DNA from: Lysinibacillus fusiformis
GTDB lineage: Bacteria; Bacillota; Bacilli; Bacillales_A; Planococcaceae
Direction: 5' to 3'
Length of the DNA stretch: 64,000 bases
NCBI RefSeq assembly: GCF_002845985.1
Contig: NZ_PDFK01000006.1
Location: forward strand, 62,001 to 126,000
Position 1 is the stretch's first letter. Every line of letters begins with the position of its first letter. Of this stretch, positions 44,792-54,307 are shown piece after piece. The notes below the pieces were generated by a model that worked only from the letters and a program-made list of their open reading frames with translations, was not told where the DNA came from and ran no database searches. The translations under genes and the position numbers were made by a program.

Positions 44792-45952
44792 TTATAAATA
44801 ATCTTTTAACTCTTTAGCTAAAAATGGTGTGGCATTGAGCAATTTTAAGAAGGCATCATAGCTGGCGCGTTGCTCTTCACTAGGTTTTTTACCTGTTTGA
44901 TATGCTCGGATTAAAATGTTTTTAGGGGTATTTTCCATATCAATAAACTCTAAAAGCTGTGCCTCATAGCCAACCAAGGATAATATTTCAGCACGAATAG
45001 CATCTGTGGCTAGTGCTGCAAAACGTTCTCGAACAAGACCGTGTTGCAACATAATATCAAGAGCTGGCGTATTTAATTGACGATTTAACTCATGCTGACA
45101 ACAAGGGACACTTAATATTACACTGGCCCCCCATTTCACAGCACGAGCTAGTGCCATGTCTGTCGCAACATCACATGCATGTAGTGTTACCACCATGTCC
45201 ACAGCAGATTCATCATTATAATCATTAATATCTCCTACAAGAAATTCGAGCTGGTCATAGCCTAGATCCTGTGCGATTCTTGAACATTCTTCAATAACCT
45301 CTTTTTTTAAATCTAAACCAGTAACACGAATGTCTAAGCCCTTTTCGATTTTTAAATAATGATACAAAGCGAAGGTTAAGTAAGATTTACCCGAACCAAA
45401 ATCTAAAATACGCACTTGTCGATCCTGAGGTAAGTAAGTTAAAGCATCATCAATAAATTCAATGAAACGATTAATTTGCTTAAACTTATCGTATTTTTGT
45501 TTCTTTACTTTCCCTTCCTCTGTTTGTACCCCAAGCCGAATTAAAAATGGATAGGGCTGGTCATCAGATAGTAAATAATTTTTTTTTCGATTATGGGCTA
45601 AATTGACTTGTTTAGGGGAGGTCGCTTTATCAGATTTCCAAAGGACCTTATTCTTTTTGGATAATTGCACATGTACTTTTTCATCTACAAAATCGATATG
45701 TGCTTGACGATAATCCTCAAAAATGGCTTCAAGCTTGTAAGGGAAATCGGCCACTTCAATATTTTCATGTTTTAAAATGCGTTCATATTGGTATTCAATT
45801 TGTATATGATAATGATTTTTTAACATTAATGGCTTTAATTTTATACGTTTGATTTCGTTCGATTTCATGCGTGGTTGACTGATTGTAGCAGTCACAAGCT
45901 GTTGCTGTAAAATTTGCTCAATGAGCAGAGCTTTCATTTCTTCAAATGTCAT
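44792..45952 (-). CDS. SAM-dependent methyltransferase, METTL25/RRNAD-like
   Basis: 386 residues: a non-conserved N-terminal half (about 1-150) then a class I methyltransferase with ILDFGSGKSYLTFALYHYL (motif I), VTGLDLKKEVIEECSRIAQDLGY (motif II), VVTLHACDVATDMALARAVKWGA and SVPCCQHELNRQL. The HACD...PCCQHE combination is seen in METTL25/RRNAD1-like methyltransferases. The substrate in bacteria is not established; rRNA is a guess from relatives. Single gene. Confidence 0.75.
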   Translation of the reverse strand: MTFEEMKALLIEQILQQQLVTATISQPRMKSNEIKRIKLKPLMLKNHYHIQIEYQYERILKHENIEVADFPYKLEAIFEDYRQAHIDFVDEKVHVQLSKKNKVLWKSDKATSPKQVNLAHNRKKNYLLSDDQPYPFLIRLGVQTEEGKVKKQKYDKFKQINRFIEFIDDALTYLPQDRQVRILDFGSGKSYLTFALYHYLKIEKGLDIRVTGLDLKKEVIEECSRIAQDLGYDQLEFLVGDINDYNDESAVDMVVTLHACDVATDMALARAVKWGASVILSVPCCQHELNRQLNTPALDIMLQHGLVRERFAALATDAIRAEILSLVGYEAQLLEFIDMENTPKNILIRAYQTGKKPSEEQRASYDAFLKLLNATPFLAKELKDYL

Positions 45953-46151
45953 ACATTTTCGCCTACTTTATTGTGTAATAGATGGCACTAGTTTAACACA
46001 TTTTATAATAGACAATGGCTACTTTGACATTCGGAAAAATTTTAATAAAAATTCTGAGTATTTATAGGTGGAATTGTATATTCATGGTATCTTAAATATA
46101 GTAATTCTTTTTGAATTGGAGATACTAAAGAGGAAAAAAGGAGGAGAAAAT

Positions 46152-47639
46152 ATGTCAGATAACATGTATCAATTATTAGCAATTATTATTTACATGGTCG
46201 CCATGCTAGCAATAGGTTGGTATGCATTTGTGAAAACATCCAATTTAACAGACTATATGCTTGGCGGTCGTTCCTTAGGTCCAGCGGTTACTGCGCTAAG
46301 TGCAGGTGCTGCGGATATGTCTGGCTGGCTCCTTATGGGCTTACCAGGTGCGATATTTTTATCAGGTCTTGTGGAAGCTTGGATTGCGATTGGACTTACA
46401 ATAGGGGCTTATTTAAACTGGCTGCTTGTTGCACCACGTTTACGGGTTTACACACAGGTTACGAATGATTCCATTACCATTCCAAGTTATTTGGATAATC
46501 GATTACGTGATAATACTAAGCTTATTAGGATTGCTTCAGGTATTATCATCCTATTATTTTTCACGTTTTATGTATCGTCAGGAATGGTAGCAGGAGGCAA
46601 GTTTTTCGAGAGTTCATTTGGTTATGATTATCACACAGGGTTATTAATCGTTTCAGGCGTAACAGTTGCCTATACCCTATTCGGTGGGTTTTTAGCGGTT
46701 AGTTATACAGATTTTTTACAAGGGCTTATTATGTTTTTAGCACTTATTATGGTACCGTTATTCGGGCTATTTGTAACAGGTGGGATAGGAGATACAATTA
46801 CCTCTATTAAAGCGGTTAGTCCAGATCTTCTAAATTTATTACCAGCCACTGCGACAGCGGCAGGAATTATTTCTTCAGTTGCTTGGGGATTAGGTTATTT
46901 TGGACAGCCACATATCATTGTTCGCTTTATGGCAATTAGCTCTGTGAAAGAAACAAAGCAGGCTCGACGTATTGGTATTGGCTGGATGATGTTAAGTTTA
47001 TTCGGTGCTATTGGGACAGCTTTGGTAGGGGTAGCCTATTATGAGCAAAACGCTGGTGAGCTGAAAGACGCTGAAACAGTATTTATTGTCCTAGGACAAG
47101 TTTTATTCCATCCATTTATAGCCGGTATTATGCTGGCGGCTATTTTAGCAGCTGTTATGAGTACCATTTCCTCACAGCTTATTGTAACTTCCTCAGCGCT
47201 TGTAGAGGATATTTATAAAGCTTTATTTAATAAAACAGCAGATGATAAACATTATGTTTTTGTTGGACGTATGGCTGTATTAGTTGTTGCAATTATTGCA
47301 GCAATCCTAGCGTGGAATCCTGATAGTTCCATTTTAAGCTTAGTTGGCTTTGCTTGGGCAGGATTTGGTGCAGCGTTTGGACCTATTATTTTACTCTCTT
47401 TATATTGGAGAAAGCTCACGAATTATGGAGCACTTAGCGGAATGGTAACAGGGGCTGCAACTGCGTTTATTTGGGGTAAAGTAGATGCCTTATCAAGTGC
47501 ACTATATGAAATAGTTCCTGGCTTCTTTGTTTGTTTAATTGTTGCGGTTGTTGTCAGTATGCTGACATATAGACCAAATAAAGAAATCGAAGAAGAGTTC
47601 ACTCGCTCAGAAATATTACTAAAAGAAGAAAGAAAATAG
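46152..47639 (+). CDS. putP: PutP-type sodium/proline symporter
   Basis: 495 residues with thirteen predicted helices in the SSS family. It has DYMLGGRSLGPAVTALSAGAADMSGWLLMGLPGAIFLSGL (sodium/proline binding helices), VAYTLFGGFLAVSYTDFLQGLIMF and GYFGQPHIIVRFMAI, closely matching PutP. It imports proline for catabolism or osmoprotection. ATG 46152 follows AAAGGAGGAG; the frame is open upstream but without a ribosome binding site. No proline catabolic gene is adjacent. Confidence 0.93.
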   Translation: MSDNMYQLLAIIIYMVAMLAIGWYAFVKTSNLTDYMLGGRSLGPAVTALSAGAADMSGWLLMGLPGAIFLSGLVEAWIAIGLTIGAYLNWLLVAPRLRVYTQVTNDSITIPSYLDNRLRDNTKLIRIASGIIILLFFTFYVSSGMVAGGKFFESSFGYDYHTGLLIVSGVTVAYTLFGGFLAVSYTDFLQGLIMFLALIMVPLFGLFVTGGIGDTITSIKAVSPDLLNLLPATATAAGIISSVAWGLGYFGQPHIIVRFMAISSVKETKQARRIGIGWMMLSLFGAIGTALVGVAYYEQNAGELKDAETVFIVLGQVLFHPFIAGIMLAAILAAVMSTISSQLIVTSSALVEDIYKALFNKTADDKHYVFVGRMAVLVVAIIAAILAWNPDSSILSLVGFAWAGFGAAFGPIILLSLYWRKLTNYGALSGMVTGAATAFIWGKVDALSSALYEIVPGFFVCLIVAVVVSMLTYRPNKEIEEEFTRSEILLKEERK

Positions 47640-47642
47640 TTA

Positions 47643-47674
47643 AAATGCGCCTTTTCTTAAGAGGCGCATTTTTT
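47643..47674 (+). terminator. Terminator after putP
   Basis: ATGCGCC pairs with GGCGCAT, extended by flanking A/T pairs, followed by six T. Confidence 0.9.
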
Positions 47675-47748
47675 AGAAAAATAGCTGAATATCAAGAGAT
47701 ACGAAAAAGAGTTATATATGGTAAAATGAAGAAAATTTGTCGTAGAGA

Positions 47749-47768
47749 CACCAAGCTTTGGTGGGAGG
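47749..47768 (+). promoter_or_regulatory. Hairpin abutting the hflX ribosome binding site
   Basis: CACCAA-GCT-TTGGTG (47749-47763) is a perfect short hairpin whose last base is the first G of the Shine-Dalgarno GGGAGG (47763-47768). It could stabilise the transcript end or affect initiation. Confidence 0.3.
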
Positions 47769-47774
47769 TTTCTA

Positions 47775-49061
47775 ATGGATAGAATTAAGGAAGTCGATGT
47801 ATTACTTGAAAAGGCCATATTAGTTGGCGTAAATTTACGAAATGATGAGCATTTTGATTATTCTATGGAAGAGCTAAAAAATTTAGCAGAGGCCTTGCAT
47901 GTGGAAGTAGTAGGCGTTGTCACGCAAAATTTGGAGCGTGTTACACCGTCTCATTATGTGGGGACAGGTAAAATAGAAGAAATCAAAAATTTTTATGAAG
48001 AAGCGCAAGCAAATCTTGTTATTTTTAATGATGAATTGTCGCCTTCTCAAATTCGTAATTTAGAGCGTGATTTAGCAACGAAGGTTATTGATCGAACAAT
48101 GCTTATTTTAGATATTTTTGGAAGACGTGCAAAAACACGAGAAGCACAAATGCAGGTGGAATTAGCTCAGTTACAATACATGCTACCTCGCTTAGTGGGC
48201 TTACATGCCTCTCTAAGTCGTCAGGGCGGTGGTACTGGAGGCGGCTTTAAAAACCGTGGTGCTGGTGAAACGAAGCTTGAATTGGATCGACGAAAAATTG
48301 AAGATCAAATTGCTAAAATTAAAAAGGATCTTGAGCACGTTAAAGAGCAACGAGAAACACAACGTAAACAGCGTCGAAAAAATGCACTCCCAGTTGTATC
48401 AATCGTCGGCTATACAAATGCGGGTAAATCAACCATTATGAATCAGTTGCTTGCCCAAATAGGGCAAGAAGAACATAAACAGGTTTTTGAAAAGGATATG
48501 CTTTTTGCTACACTTGAAACTTCAGTTCGTCAAATTGAACTACCCGATAAAAAGACATTTTTACTGACAGATACAGTTGGTTTTGTTAGTAAATTACCCC
48601 ACCATTTAGTAAAAGCGTTCCGATCCACATTAGAAGAAGCGCGAGATGCTGATCTTTTACTCCATGTTGTTGATGTTTCAAATGCAGAGCATGGATTTAT
48701 GATGGATGTGACAAATGAAACGCTGAAGGCGGTTGGAGTAAAAGACATTCCAACAATCTATGTTTACAATAAGGCTGATATAGCAGATGTTCCTTACCCT
48801 GTAGTCAGCGGTGATAATATGTGGATTTCAGCAAAACAAGGGATCGGTTTAGAGGAATTAATACAATTGATTCGTCAGCATATCTTCTCTCATTATGTGA
48901 CGTGTGACATGTTAATTCCTTATGACCAAGGAAACGTTGTTTCTTATTTAAATGAATATGCCTCTGTTTTTAATACAGCCTATGAAGAGGGCGGTACATT
49001 ATTATCGCTTGAAGTAAAGGCAGCAGATTATGCCAAGTACCAACAATATGTTGTCAATTAA
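47775..49061 (+). CDS. hflX: HflX, ribosome-associated GTPase
   Basis: 428 residues: the HflX N-terminal domain (about 1-190) with VTPSHYVGTGKIEEIKNF, DELSPSQIRNLERDLATKVIDRTMLILDIFGRRAKTREAQMQVELAQLQYMLPRL and the glycine-rich RQGGGTGGGFKNRGAGETKLE. The GTPase domain follows, with GYTNAGKST (G1), DTVGF (G3) and NKAD (G4). HflX splits stalled or hibernating 70S ribosomes, notably in stress. The ATG follows GGGAGG. Monocistronic with a strong terminator. Confidence 0.96.
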   Translation: MDRIKEVDVLLEKAILVGVNLRNDEHFDYSMEELKNLAEALHVEVVGVVTQNLERVTPSHYVGTGKIEEIKNFYEEAQANLVIFNDELSPSQIRNLERDLATKVIDRTMLILDIFGRRAKTREAQMQVELAQLQYMLPRLVGLHASLSRQGGGTGGGFKNRGAGETKLELDRRKIEDQIAKIKKDLEHVKEQRETQRKQRRKNALPVVSIVGYTNAGKSTIMNQLLAQIGQEEHKQVFEKDMLFATLETSVRQIELPDKKTFLLTDTVGFVSKLPHHLVKAFRSTLEEARDADLLLHVVDVSNAEHGFMMDVTNETLKAVGVKDIPTIYVYNKADIADVPYPVVSGDNMWISAKQGIGLEELIQLIRQHIFSHYVTCDMLIPYDQGNVVSYLNEYASVFNTAYEEGGTLLSLEVKAADYAKYQQYVVN

Positions 49062-49078
49062 AAAAATGTAGATCACCC

Positions 49079-49112
49079 AAAGCATGCCAAAGGATTTTTG
49101 GCATGCTTTTTG
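49079..49112 (+). terminator. hflX terminator
   Basis: AAGCATGCCAAA and TTTGGCATGCTT form the stem, followed by TTT. Confidence 0.92.
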
Positions 49113-49249
49113 CGATTAGTGGGAATAGTAGAATCTAGAACTACATGACAGGACTTCGTAAATTTTATAGACAAAATAGTGTGAATTTGTATAATAAGTA
49201 AAAAATCCGAATGTTAAATATTTTAGAATAATTTAAAGTTTTTATGTCA

Positions 49250-49264
49250 GTTTTCTGAAAACAA
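49250..49264. promoter_or_regulatory. CodY-type box 1
   Basis: AGTTTTCTGAAAACA matches the CodY consensus AATTTTCWGAAAATT at 12 of 15 positions. Confidence 0.5.
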
Positions 49265-49322
49265 AGAATGAGAAAACTTAGATATATCAAAGGATTTAAT
49301 ATTTTGTGCTATAACCAATCAG

Positions 49323-49394
49323 AATTTATAGAAAAATGACAAATTTTCAACATTTTTTAAAACTCTTGCTAAAGATAATAAAACGCTTTAGTAT
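49323..49394 (+). promoter_or_regulatory. Peptide-transporter promoter with CodY-type boxes
   Basis: AATTTATAGAAAAAT (49323-49337, three mismatches to the CodY box) and AATTTTCAACATTTT (49342-49356, four mismatches) lie just upstream of -35 TTGCTA (49366-49371), a 17-base spacer and -10 TAGTAT (49389-49394). CodY commonly represses peptide uptake in rich conditions. The remainder of the 413-base gap is AT-rich with nothing else recognised. Confidence 0.5.
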
Positions 49395-49474
49395 GATGAA
49401 ACAAAGTTTTTTTATCCTTAAATTAGGGTAGTAATGTTTTTGGAGAATAATTTTTATTTGGGAGAGGGTATTGT

Positions 49475-50962
49475 ATGTCTAGTAAAGATGAAGTTGTAAA
49501 ATCTGTCCCTCAAAATGGCTTTGTTGGACACCCTAAAGGGCTCTTTACTTTGTTTTTCACGGAATTTTGGGAACGTTTCTCGTATTATGGAATGCGAGCA
49601 ATTCTCATCTTCTTTATGTATTATGAATTGAATGAGGGTGGCTTAGGTCTAGACCGCGGAACAGCGAACTCTATTATGGCCATCTATGGCTCACTTGTTT
49701 ATATGTCTGGTATTATAGGTGGCTGGATTGCCGACCGAGTTTTAGGAACACGTAGAACCATTTTTTATGGTGGCGTGTTAATTATGATCGGTCACTTACT
49801 GCTAGCATTGCCTGGCGGAGTGACTATGTTATTTGCTTCAATGGCATTTATCGTCATGGGTACAGGTTTATTAAAGCCAAACGTTTCAAGTATTGTTGGG
49901 GACATTTATGCTGAAACAGATAGCCGCCGTGATGCAGGTTTTTCTATTTTCTATATGGGTATTAATATGGGGGCATTCATTGCGCCATTTATTGTCGGAA
50001 CAATTGGACAAAAATATAGCTTCCATCTAGGCTTTGGTTTAGCTGGTCTTGGAATGTTTGTTGGTTTAATTGTTTACAAATTAACAGAGAAAAAGTATTT
50101 AGGCTTAGCAGGATTACAAGTTAATAATCCATTAAAGCCTGAAGAACGTAAAAAAGTCTTTACACAATTCGGAATTGTAGCCTTACTTATCATCATTTTA
50201 GGTGCTATTGGTATTAAAACGGGTACATTAACAATGAATGTATTCAGTTTTATTATTACGGCACTAGGTGTATTAATTCCAACTGTGTTCTTCATTTATA
50301 TGTATCGCAGTGAAAAAACTACGAAAGATGAGAAGTCTCGCCTACTTGCTTATATTCCATTATTTTTATCAGCGGTAATGTTCTGGGCTATACAAGAACA
50401 AGGGGCAACAATTTTAGCTACGTATGCAGATGAGCGTACTCAGTTAAGTATTGGAGGCATTCAGCTTCAATCTTCATGGTTCCAGTCGTTGAATCCTTTA
50501 TTTGTCATAACATTGGCACCATTATTTGCGATGCTATGGCTTAAATGGGGGGACAAGCAACCAACTACACCACGTAAGTTTTCATATGCATTGTTTTTTG
50601 CAGGTCTCTCATTCTTAGTAATGATGATTCCAGCATACTTATCTGGTGGGGAAACGTTAGTAAGCCCTTTATGGCTAGTCCTGTCATTCTTCCTAGTAGT
50701 GGTTGGTGAGTTATTATTATCACCAGTTGGTCTATCTGCTACAACAAAGTTGGCACCGCAAGCCTTTGCAGCACAAACTATGTCATTATGGTTTTTAACA
50801 AGTGCCGCAGCACAAGCAATTAATGCGCAATTAGTAAAGGTTTATGAAGTTGTAAGCGAATTCACATACTTCGGCTTCTTAGGTTCATTATCTATTGTGG
50901 TCGGAATTATTATATTAGTACTTTCACCGATTATTTCAAAAGCGATGAAGGGTATTAATTAA
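49475..50962 (+). CDS. dtpT: POT-family di-/tripeptide:proton symporter (DtpT-like)
   Basis: 495 residues with about fourteen helices. The POT signatures are FFTEFWERFSYYGMRAILIFFMYY (ExxERFxYY on helix 1), GGWIADRVLGTRRTIFYGGVLIMIGH and FSIFYMGINMGAFIAPFIVG. The WAIQEQG segment on helix 7 is also typical. It imports di- and tripeptides with protons. GGGAGAGGG precedes the ATG. The upstream CodY-type boxes fit nutritional control. Confidence 0.94.
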   Translation: MSSKDEVVKSVPQNGFVGHPKGLFTLFFTEFWERFSYYGMRAILIFFMYYELNEGGLGLDRGTANSIMAIYGSLVYMSGIIGGWIADRVLGTRRTIFYGGVLIMIGHLLLALPGGVTMLFASMAFIVMGTGLLKPNVSSIVGDIYAETDSRRDAGFSIFYMGINMGAFIAPFIVGTIGQKYSFHLGFGLAGLGMFVGLIVYKLTEKKYLGLAGLQVNNPLKPEERKKVFTQFGIVALLIIILGAIGIKTGTLTMNVFSFIITALGVLIPTVFFIYMYRSEKTTKDEKSRLLAYIPLFLSAVMFWAIQEQGATILATYADERTQLSIGGIQLQSSWFQSLNPLFVITLAPLFAMLWLKWGDKQPTTPRKFSYALFFAGLSFLVMMIPAYLSGGETLVSPLWLVLSFFLVVVGELLLSPVGLSATTKLAPQAFAAQTMSLWFLTSAAAQAINAQLVKVYEVVSEFTYFGFLGSLSIVVGIIILVLSPIISKAMKGIN

Positions 50963-50965
50963 AAG

Positions 50966-51013
50966 AAAGATGCAAGTACAGTTTGATTAGTAACTGTACT
51001 TGCATCTTTTTTT
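50966..51013 (+). terminator. Terminator after the peptide transporter gene
   Basis: An 18-bp stem (AAAGATGCAAGTACAGTT with its complement at 50992-51009) and a T run. Confidence 0.94.
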
Positions 51014-51103
51014 GCTATCTAAATAAAAGTCTATCTAAGAAATTTAGAGTGAAATATATTATCGTAAGTAGTTAATTTATTGAATGTGGGTATAAGTTTC
51101 TAT

Positions 51104-51130
51104 GTAGATAATAATCATTTTCGTTATAAT
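51104..51130 (+). promoter_or_regulatory. Fur-like box overlapping a promoter
   Basis: TAATAATCATTTTCG (51109-51123) agrees with the Fur 7-1-7 consensus TGATAATNATTATCA at about 12 of 15 positions and is immediately followed by -10 TATAAT (51125-51130). The -35 is poor. It precedes the D-amino-acid operon, not an obvious iron gene. Confidence 0.4.
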
Positions 51131-51167
51131 AGTCTTAATAATATGAAAATTTAAGGGGTTGGAAGCC

Positions 51168-52313
51168 ATGAAAGAAGAGTTAGATTATTTGAGGCCAAGG
51201 TTAATGGAGATTTTTACGTATTTACATGCAAATCCTGAAATTAGCTGGCATGAAGTAGAAACCACCAATTATATAGTTGAGCTATTAACACAGGAAGGAT
51301 TTTCTCCTATACGGTTTAAAAATTCCACAGGTCTATACGTCGATGTTGGCCATGGATATCCAAAAGTGGGGTTAAGAACAGATATAGATGCCTTATGGCA
51401 GGAGGTCGATGGTCATTTCCGTGCAAATCATTCCTGCGGTCATGACGGACATATGACGATGGCCATTGGTACGCTATTACTTTTAAAAGACTTACAGCAA
51501 TCATTTAATGGTACAATTCGTGTTATTTTCCAACCGGCAGAAGAAAAGGGAACTGGAGCGTTATCTGTTTTAGAGGAAGGTGTTATTGATGACTTAGATT
51601 ATTTATTTGGTGTTCATGTACGACCTGTCCATGAGCTAGAGGATGGTACGTATTGTGCTGCGCTCTATCACGGTGCCTCTCGCTTGCTTGAGGGGGAGAT
51701 TATAGGGGAGGATGCCCATGCTGCAAGACCTCACCTAGGCATTAATGCCATTGAAGTAGGCGCAACGATCATTGAAGATTTAAGAACTATTCATACTGAT
51801 CCTATGGTGCCAGTGTCTGTTAAGATGACGAAATTTCATGCTGGTGGAGATTCAGGCAATATTATTCCTGGTAATGCATCGTTTACGATTGATATTCGTG
51901 CCCAGCAAAATAATGTAATGGATGATTTAGCACAAGGGGTAAAGCGCGTTATAGATTCCTCTAAAATCTTGCATAAGGTGCAGATTGAATTACGCACTGT
52001 TGCGAATATTGTAGCTGCTGAAGTCGACACAAGTGCACAATACATGATGGAGCAGGCCATTATACAGGCTGTGGGATTATCGAATTTAAGAAAGCCAGTT
52101 CATACACCTGGTGGAGAAGATTTTCATCACTATGCTGTGCAACGACCACATTTAAAAACAACGATGCTTGGCTTGGGCTGTGGTCTTACACCGGGGTTGC
52201 ATCATCCAAAAATGAAATTTAAACAAGCAAGACTTGTCACGGGAGTTGAAATTCTAACGAGGGCAGTACTGCTAGCATTGGATTCAGGGCAGACAAAGGA
52301 GGCGTCAGCATAA
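51168..52313 (+). CDS. M20-family amidohydrolase (probable N-succinyl-L-amino-acid desuccinylase)
   Basis: 381 residues of the M20D peptidase family: YLHANPEISWHEVETTNYI, metal-binding NHSCGHDGHMTMAIG and QPAEEKGTGAL, the dimerisation domain (about 180-290), and HTPGGEDFHHYAVQRP. Relatives remove acyl groups from N-acyl amino acids. The next two genes encode a GNAT enzyme and an N-succinylamino-acid racemase-like enolase member, which matches the Geobacillus kaustophilus gene set where the M20 enzyme hydrolyses N-succinyl-L-amino acids. AAGGGG is 9 bases before the ATG. Function by context. Confidence 0.78.
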   Translation: MKEELDYLRPRLMEIFTYLHANPEISWHEVETTNYIVELLTQEGFSPIRFKNSTGLYVDVGHGYPKVGLRTDIDALWQEVDGHFRANHSCGHDGHMTMAIGTLLLLKDLQQSFNGTIRVIFQPAEEKGTGALSVLEEGVIDDLDYLFGVHVRPVHELEDGTYCAALYHGASRLLEGEIIGEDAHAARPHLGINAIEVGATIIEDLRTIHTDPMVPVSVKMTKFHAGGDSGNIIPGNASFTIDIRAQQNNVMDDLAQGVKRVIDSSKILHKVQIELRTVANIVAAEVDTSAQYMMEQAIIQAVGLSNLRKPVHTPGGEDFHHYAVQRPHLKTTMLGLGCGLTPGLHHPKMKFKQARLVTGVEILTRAVLLALDSGQTKEASA

Positions 52314-53137
52314 TGTTAGAGCAAGTGCGTATACAGAAAGTAATGACACCGGTAGAAATTGCAGAGGTCCAAAAATTGAATGCAGAAATATGGGGTAGCC
52401 AAGCAATTCCCTCCCATCAATTACTAGCAGCTGTACAAAATGGTGGGTTAATAGTAGGGGCATATTTAGGAGAAAAGCTAATTGGCTTTAACTATTGCTT
52501 CGTGGGTTATCAAGATGGCGAAATGTACTTACATTCGCACATGATTGGTGTAGAAAAAGCATATCGTGAACAAGGTGTAGCTGAATTATTGAAGCACGCG
52601 CAACAAGAATATGCAAAAGAACATGGTTTTCAGCTTGTCCGTTGGTTAATTGAACCGTTAGAAGTACGTTTAGCTAATCTAGCGTTTCTAAAACTAAATG
52701 CCACTAGCTATCAATATGAAAATGATTACTATGGCCCGCTCCAGGATGATTTTAATGAAGGACTACCTTCAGATAGGTTAGTCGTTGAATGGTGGATCGA
52801 GCGTGACCAAATGACAGATAGCCTTGATGAATTAGAAGAAATAGCGGGGGAGATTGTACCGTGGACATTAACCGTCGATGGCTTACCTGCGCTTGATGTG
52901 GAAAATGCATTTCAGATGGAGCAGTCCTTTTACAAGGATGCCTATCTCTTACCAATTCCACAATCTTTACAGAAAATGAAAGTAGAGAGTCCAAAACTTG
53001 CAGAGGATTGGCGTTATAAAATACGCACAATCTTAACTACATTATTTAATCAAGATTATGCCATTGTACGTATGAAGAAGCACCCAGAATATGTTCATAG
53101 CTATCTGTTAGTCAGACGCTCCTTATTAGCCTTATAA
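52313..53137 (+). CDS. GNAT acyltransferase (probable D-amino-acid N-succinyltransferase)
   Basis: 274 residues: a GNAT domain (about 1-150) with LIVGAYLGEKLIGFNYCFVGYQDGEMYLHSHMIGVEKAYREQGVAELLKHAQQEYAKEHGF, and an extra C-terminal region of about 120 residues, larger than simple GNATs. Its ATG overlaps the preceding stop by one base (TAATG), showing translational coupling. In the characterised pathway of the related gene cluster the GNAT enzyme uses succinyl-CoA to succinylate D-amino acids. The assignment here rests on the neighbours. Confidence 0.72.
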   Translation: MLEQVRIQKVMTPVEIAEVQKLNAEIWGSQAIPSHQLLAAVQNGGLIVGAYLGEKLIGFNYCFVGYQDGEMYLHSHMIGVEKAYREQGVAELLKHAQQEYAKEHGFQLVRWLIEPLEVRLANLAFLKLNATSYQYENDYYGPLQDDFNEGLPSDRLVVEWWIERDQMTDSLDELEEIAGEIVPWTLTVDGLPALDVENAFQMEQSFYKDAYLLPIPQSLQKMKVESPKLAEDWRYKIRTILTTLFNQDYAIVRMKKHPEYVHSYLLVRRSLLAL

Positions 53138-53158
53138 TAAGGATAAGGAGTGAATATC

Positions 53159-54265
53159 GTGAGAGTAGAAAAGATAACGTTAAGGCACTTAAAAATGCCC
53201 ATGAAAACACCATTTACAACGAGCTTTGGCACAGTCGATGAAAAAGAGCTGTTATTAGTAGAAGCAAGAGATGAGTCAGGAATTACAGGATGGGGAGAAA
53301 CCGTTGCTTTTGTAGCACCTTGGTATACAGAAGAGACATTAAAGACCACATGGCATATGCTACAGGATTTTTTGATACCCATCTTGTTACATAAAGGGAT
53401 TGGGCATCCAGATGAGGTCAATTCCTTATTTGCCCCTATTCGTCGAAATTGTATGGCGAAGGCTTCGATAGAGGGTGCTGTCTGGGACATCTATGCTCAA
53501 CTAACGAAGCAATCACTTGCACAGGCATTAGGTGGCCAAAAGCAGCGTATTGAAGTCGGAGTCAGTGTAGGTATCCAGCCTTCCACTGCGCAATTAATAG
53601 AGGTAATAAAAAGTCATATTGAAAAGGGTTACAAAAGGGTGAAAATAAAAATAAAGCCTGGCTATGATGTTGAGGTAGTACGAGCAATCCGTGCGGAACT
53701 ACCAGACTTACCTTTGATGGTGGATGCAAACTCTGCTTATACATTAGAGGATATAAATATACTTCAGCAGCTGGATGACTTTCGTTTATTAATGATTGAA
53801 CAACCATTAGCTACGGATGATATTGTCGATCATGCAACATTACAGAAAAAGTTAAAAACGCCTATTTGTTTAGATGAAAGTATCACATCTTTTGAGGATG
53901 CCAGACGAGCGATTGAGCTTGGGAGCTGTGGTGTCATTAACATCAAGATTGGACGAGTAGGTGGTTTAACAGAAGCGAAACGAATCCATGATTTATGTAA
54001 AGCGAAACGAATTCCAGTTTGGTGTGGTGGTATGTTAGAAGCAGGGATCGGACGAGCACATAATATTGCCTTAACATCGCTTAGTCATTTTATTTTACCT
54101 GGTGATACTGCAGGTTCTAGTCATTATTGGTATGAAGATATAATTGATCCTGAAGTAGTAGTGAAAGATGGTTATATTGAGGTGTCGCAGTCAGTTGGTA
54201 TTGGGTATGCGCCTAATATGACTATTATTGATAAGTTAACGATTAGTACAGAGGTCTATCAATAA
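53159..54265 (+). CDS. N-succinylamino-acid racemase / o-succinylbenzoate synthase-like enzyme
   Basis: 368 residues of the enolase superfamily, muconate-lactonising subgroup. Catalytic lysines are in KRVKIKIKP (Lys162/Lys164, KxK) and NIKIGRVGG (Lys263). Metal ligands are Asp189 (VDANSAY), Glu214 (EQPLATDD) and Asp239 (CLDESIT). This fits NSAR/OSBS proteins. There is no menaquinone operon nearby, and the succinyltransferase and desuccinylase neighbours favour racemisation of N-succinyl amino acids. GTG 53159 lies 8 bases after AAGGAG. Confidence 0.83.
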   Translation: MRVEKITLRHLKMPMKTPFTTSFGTVDEKELLLVEARDESGITGWGETVAFVAPWYTEETLKTTWHMLQDFLIPILLHKGIGHPDEVNSLFAPIRRNCMAKASIEGAVWDIYAQLTKQSLAQALGGQKQRIEVGVSVGIQPSTAQLIEVIKSHIEKGYKRVKIKIKPGYDVEVVRAIRAELPDLPLMVDANSAYTLEDINILQQLDDFRLLMIEQPLATDDIVDHATLQKKLKTPICLDESITSFEDARRAIELGSCGVINIKIGRVGGLTEAKRIHDLCKAKRIPVWCGGMLEAGIGRAHNIALTSLSHFILPGDTAGSSHYWYEDIIDPEVVVKDGYIEVSQSVGIGYAPNMTIIDKLTISTEVYQ

Positions 54266-54307
54266 AGCATTAGTAAGTCAATAAAGGAAAAACGAGGAGA
54301 GAACTGA

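Noticed and set aside
53159-54265. Annotation of the enolase-superfamily gene simply as menaquinone-pathway menC
   Set aside because: No other men gene is adjacent, and the M20 and GNAT neighbours fit the N-succinylamino-acid pathway better. Dual activity cannot be excluded.
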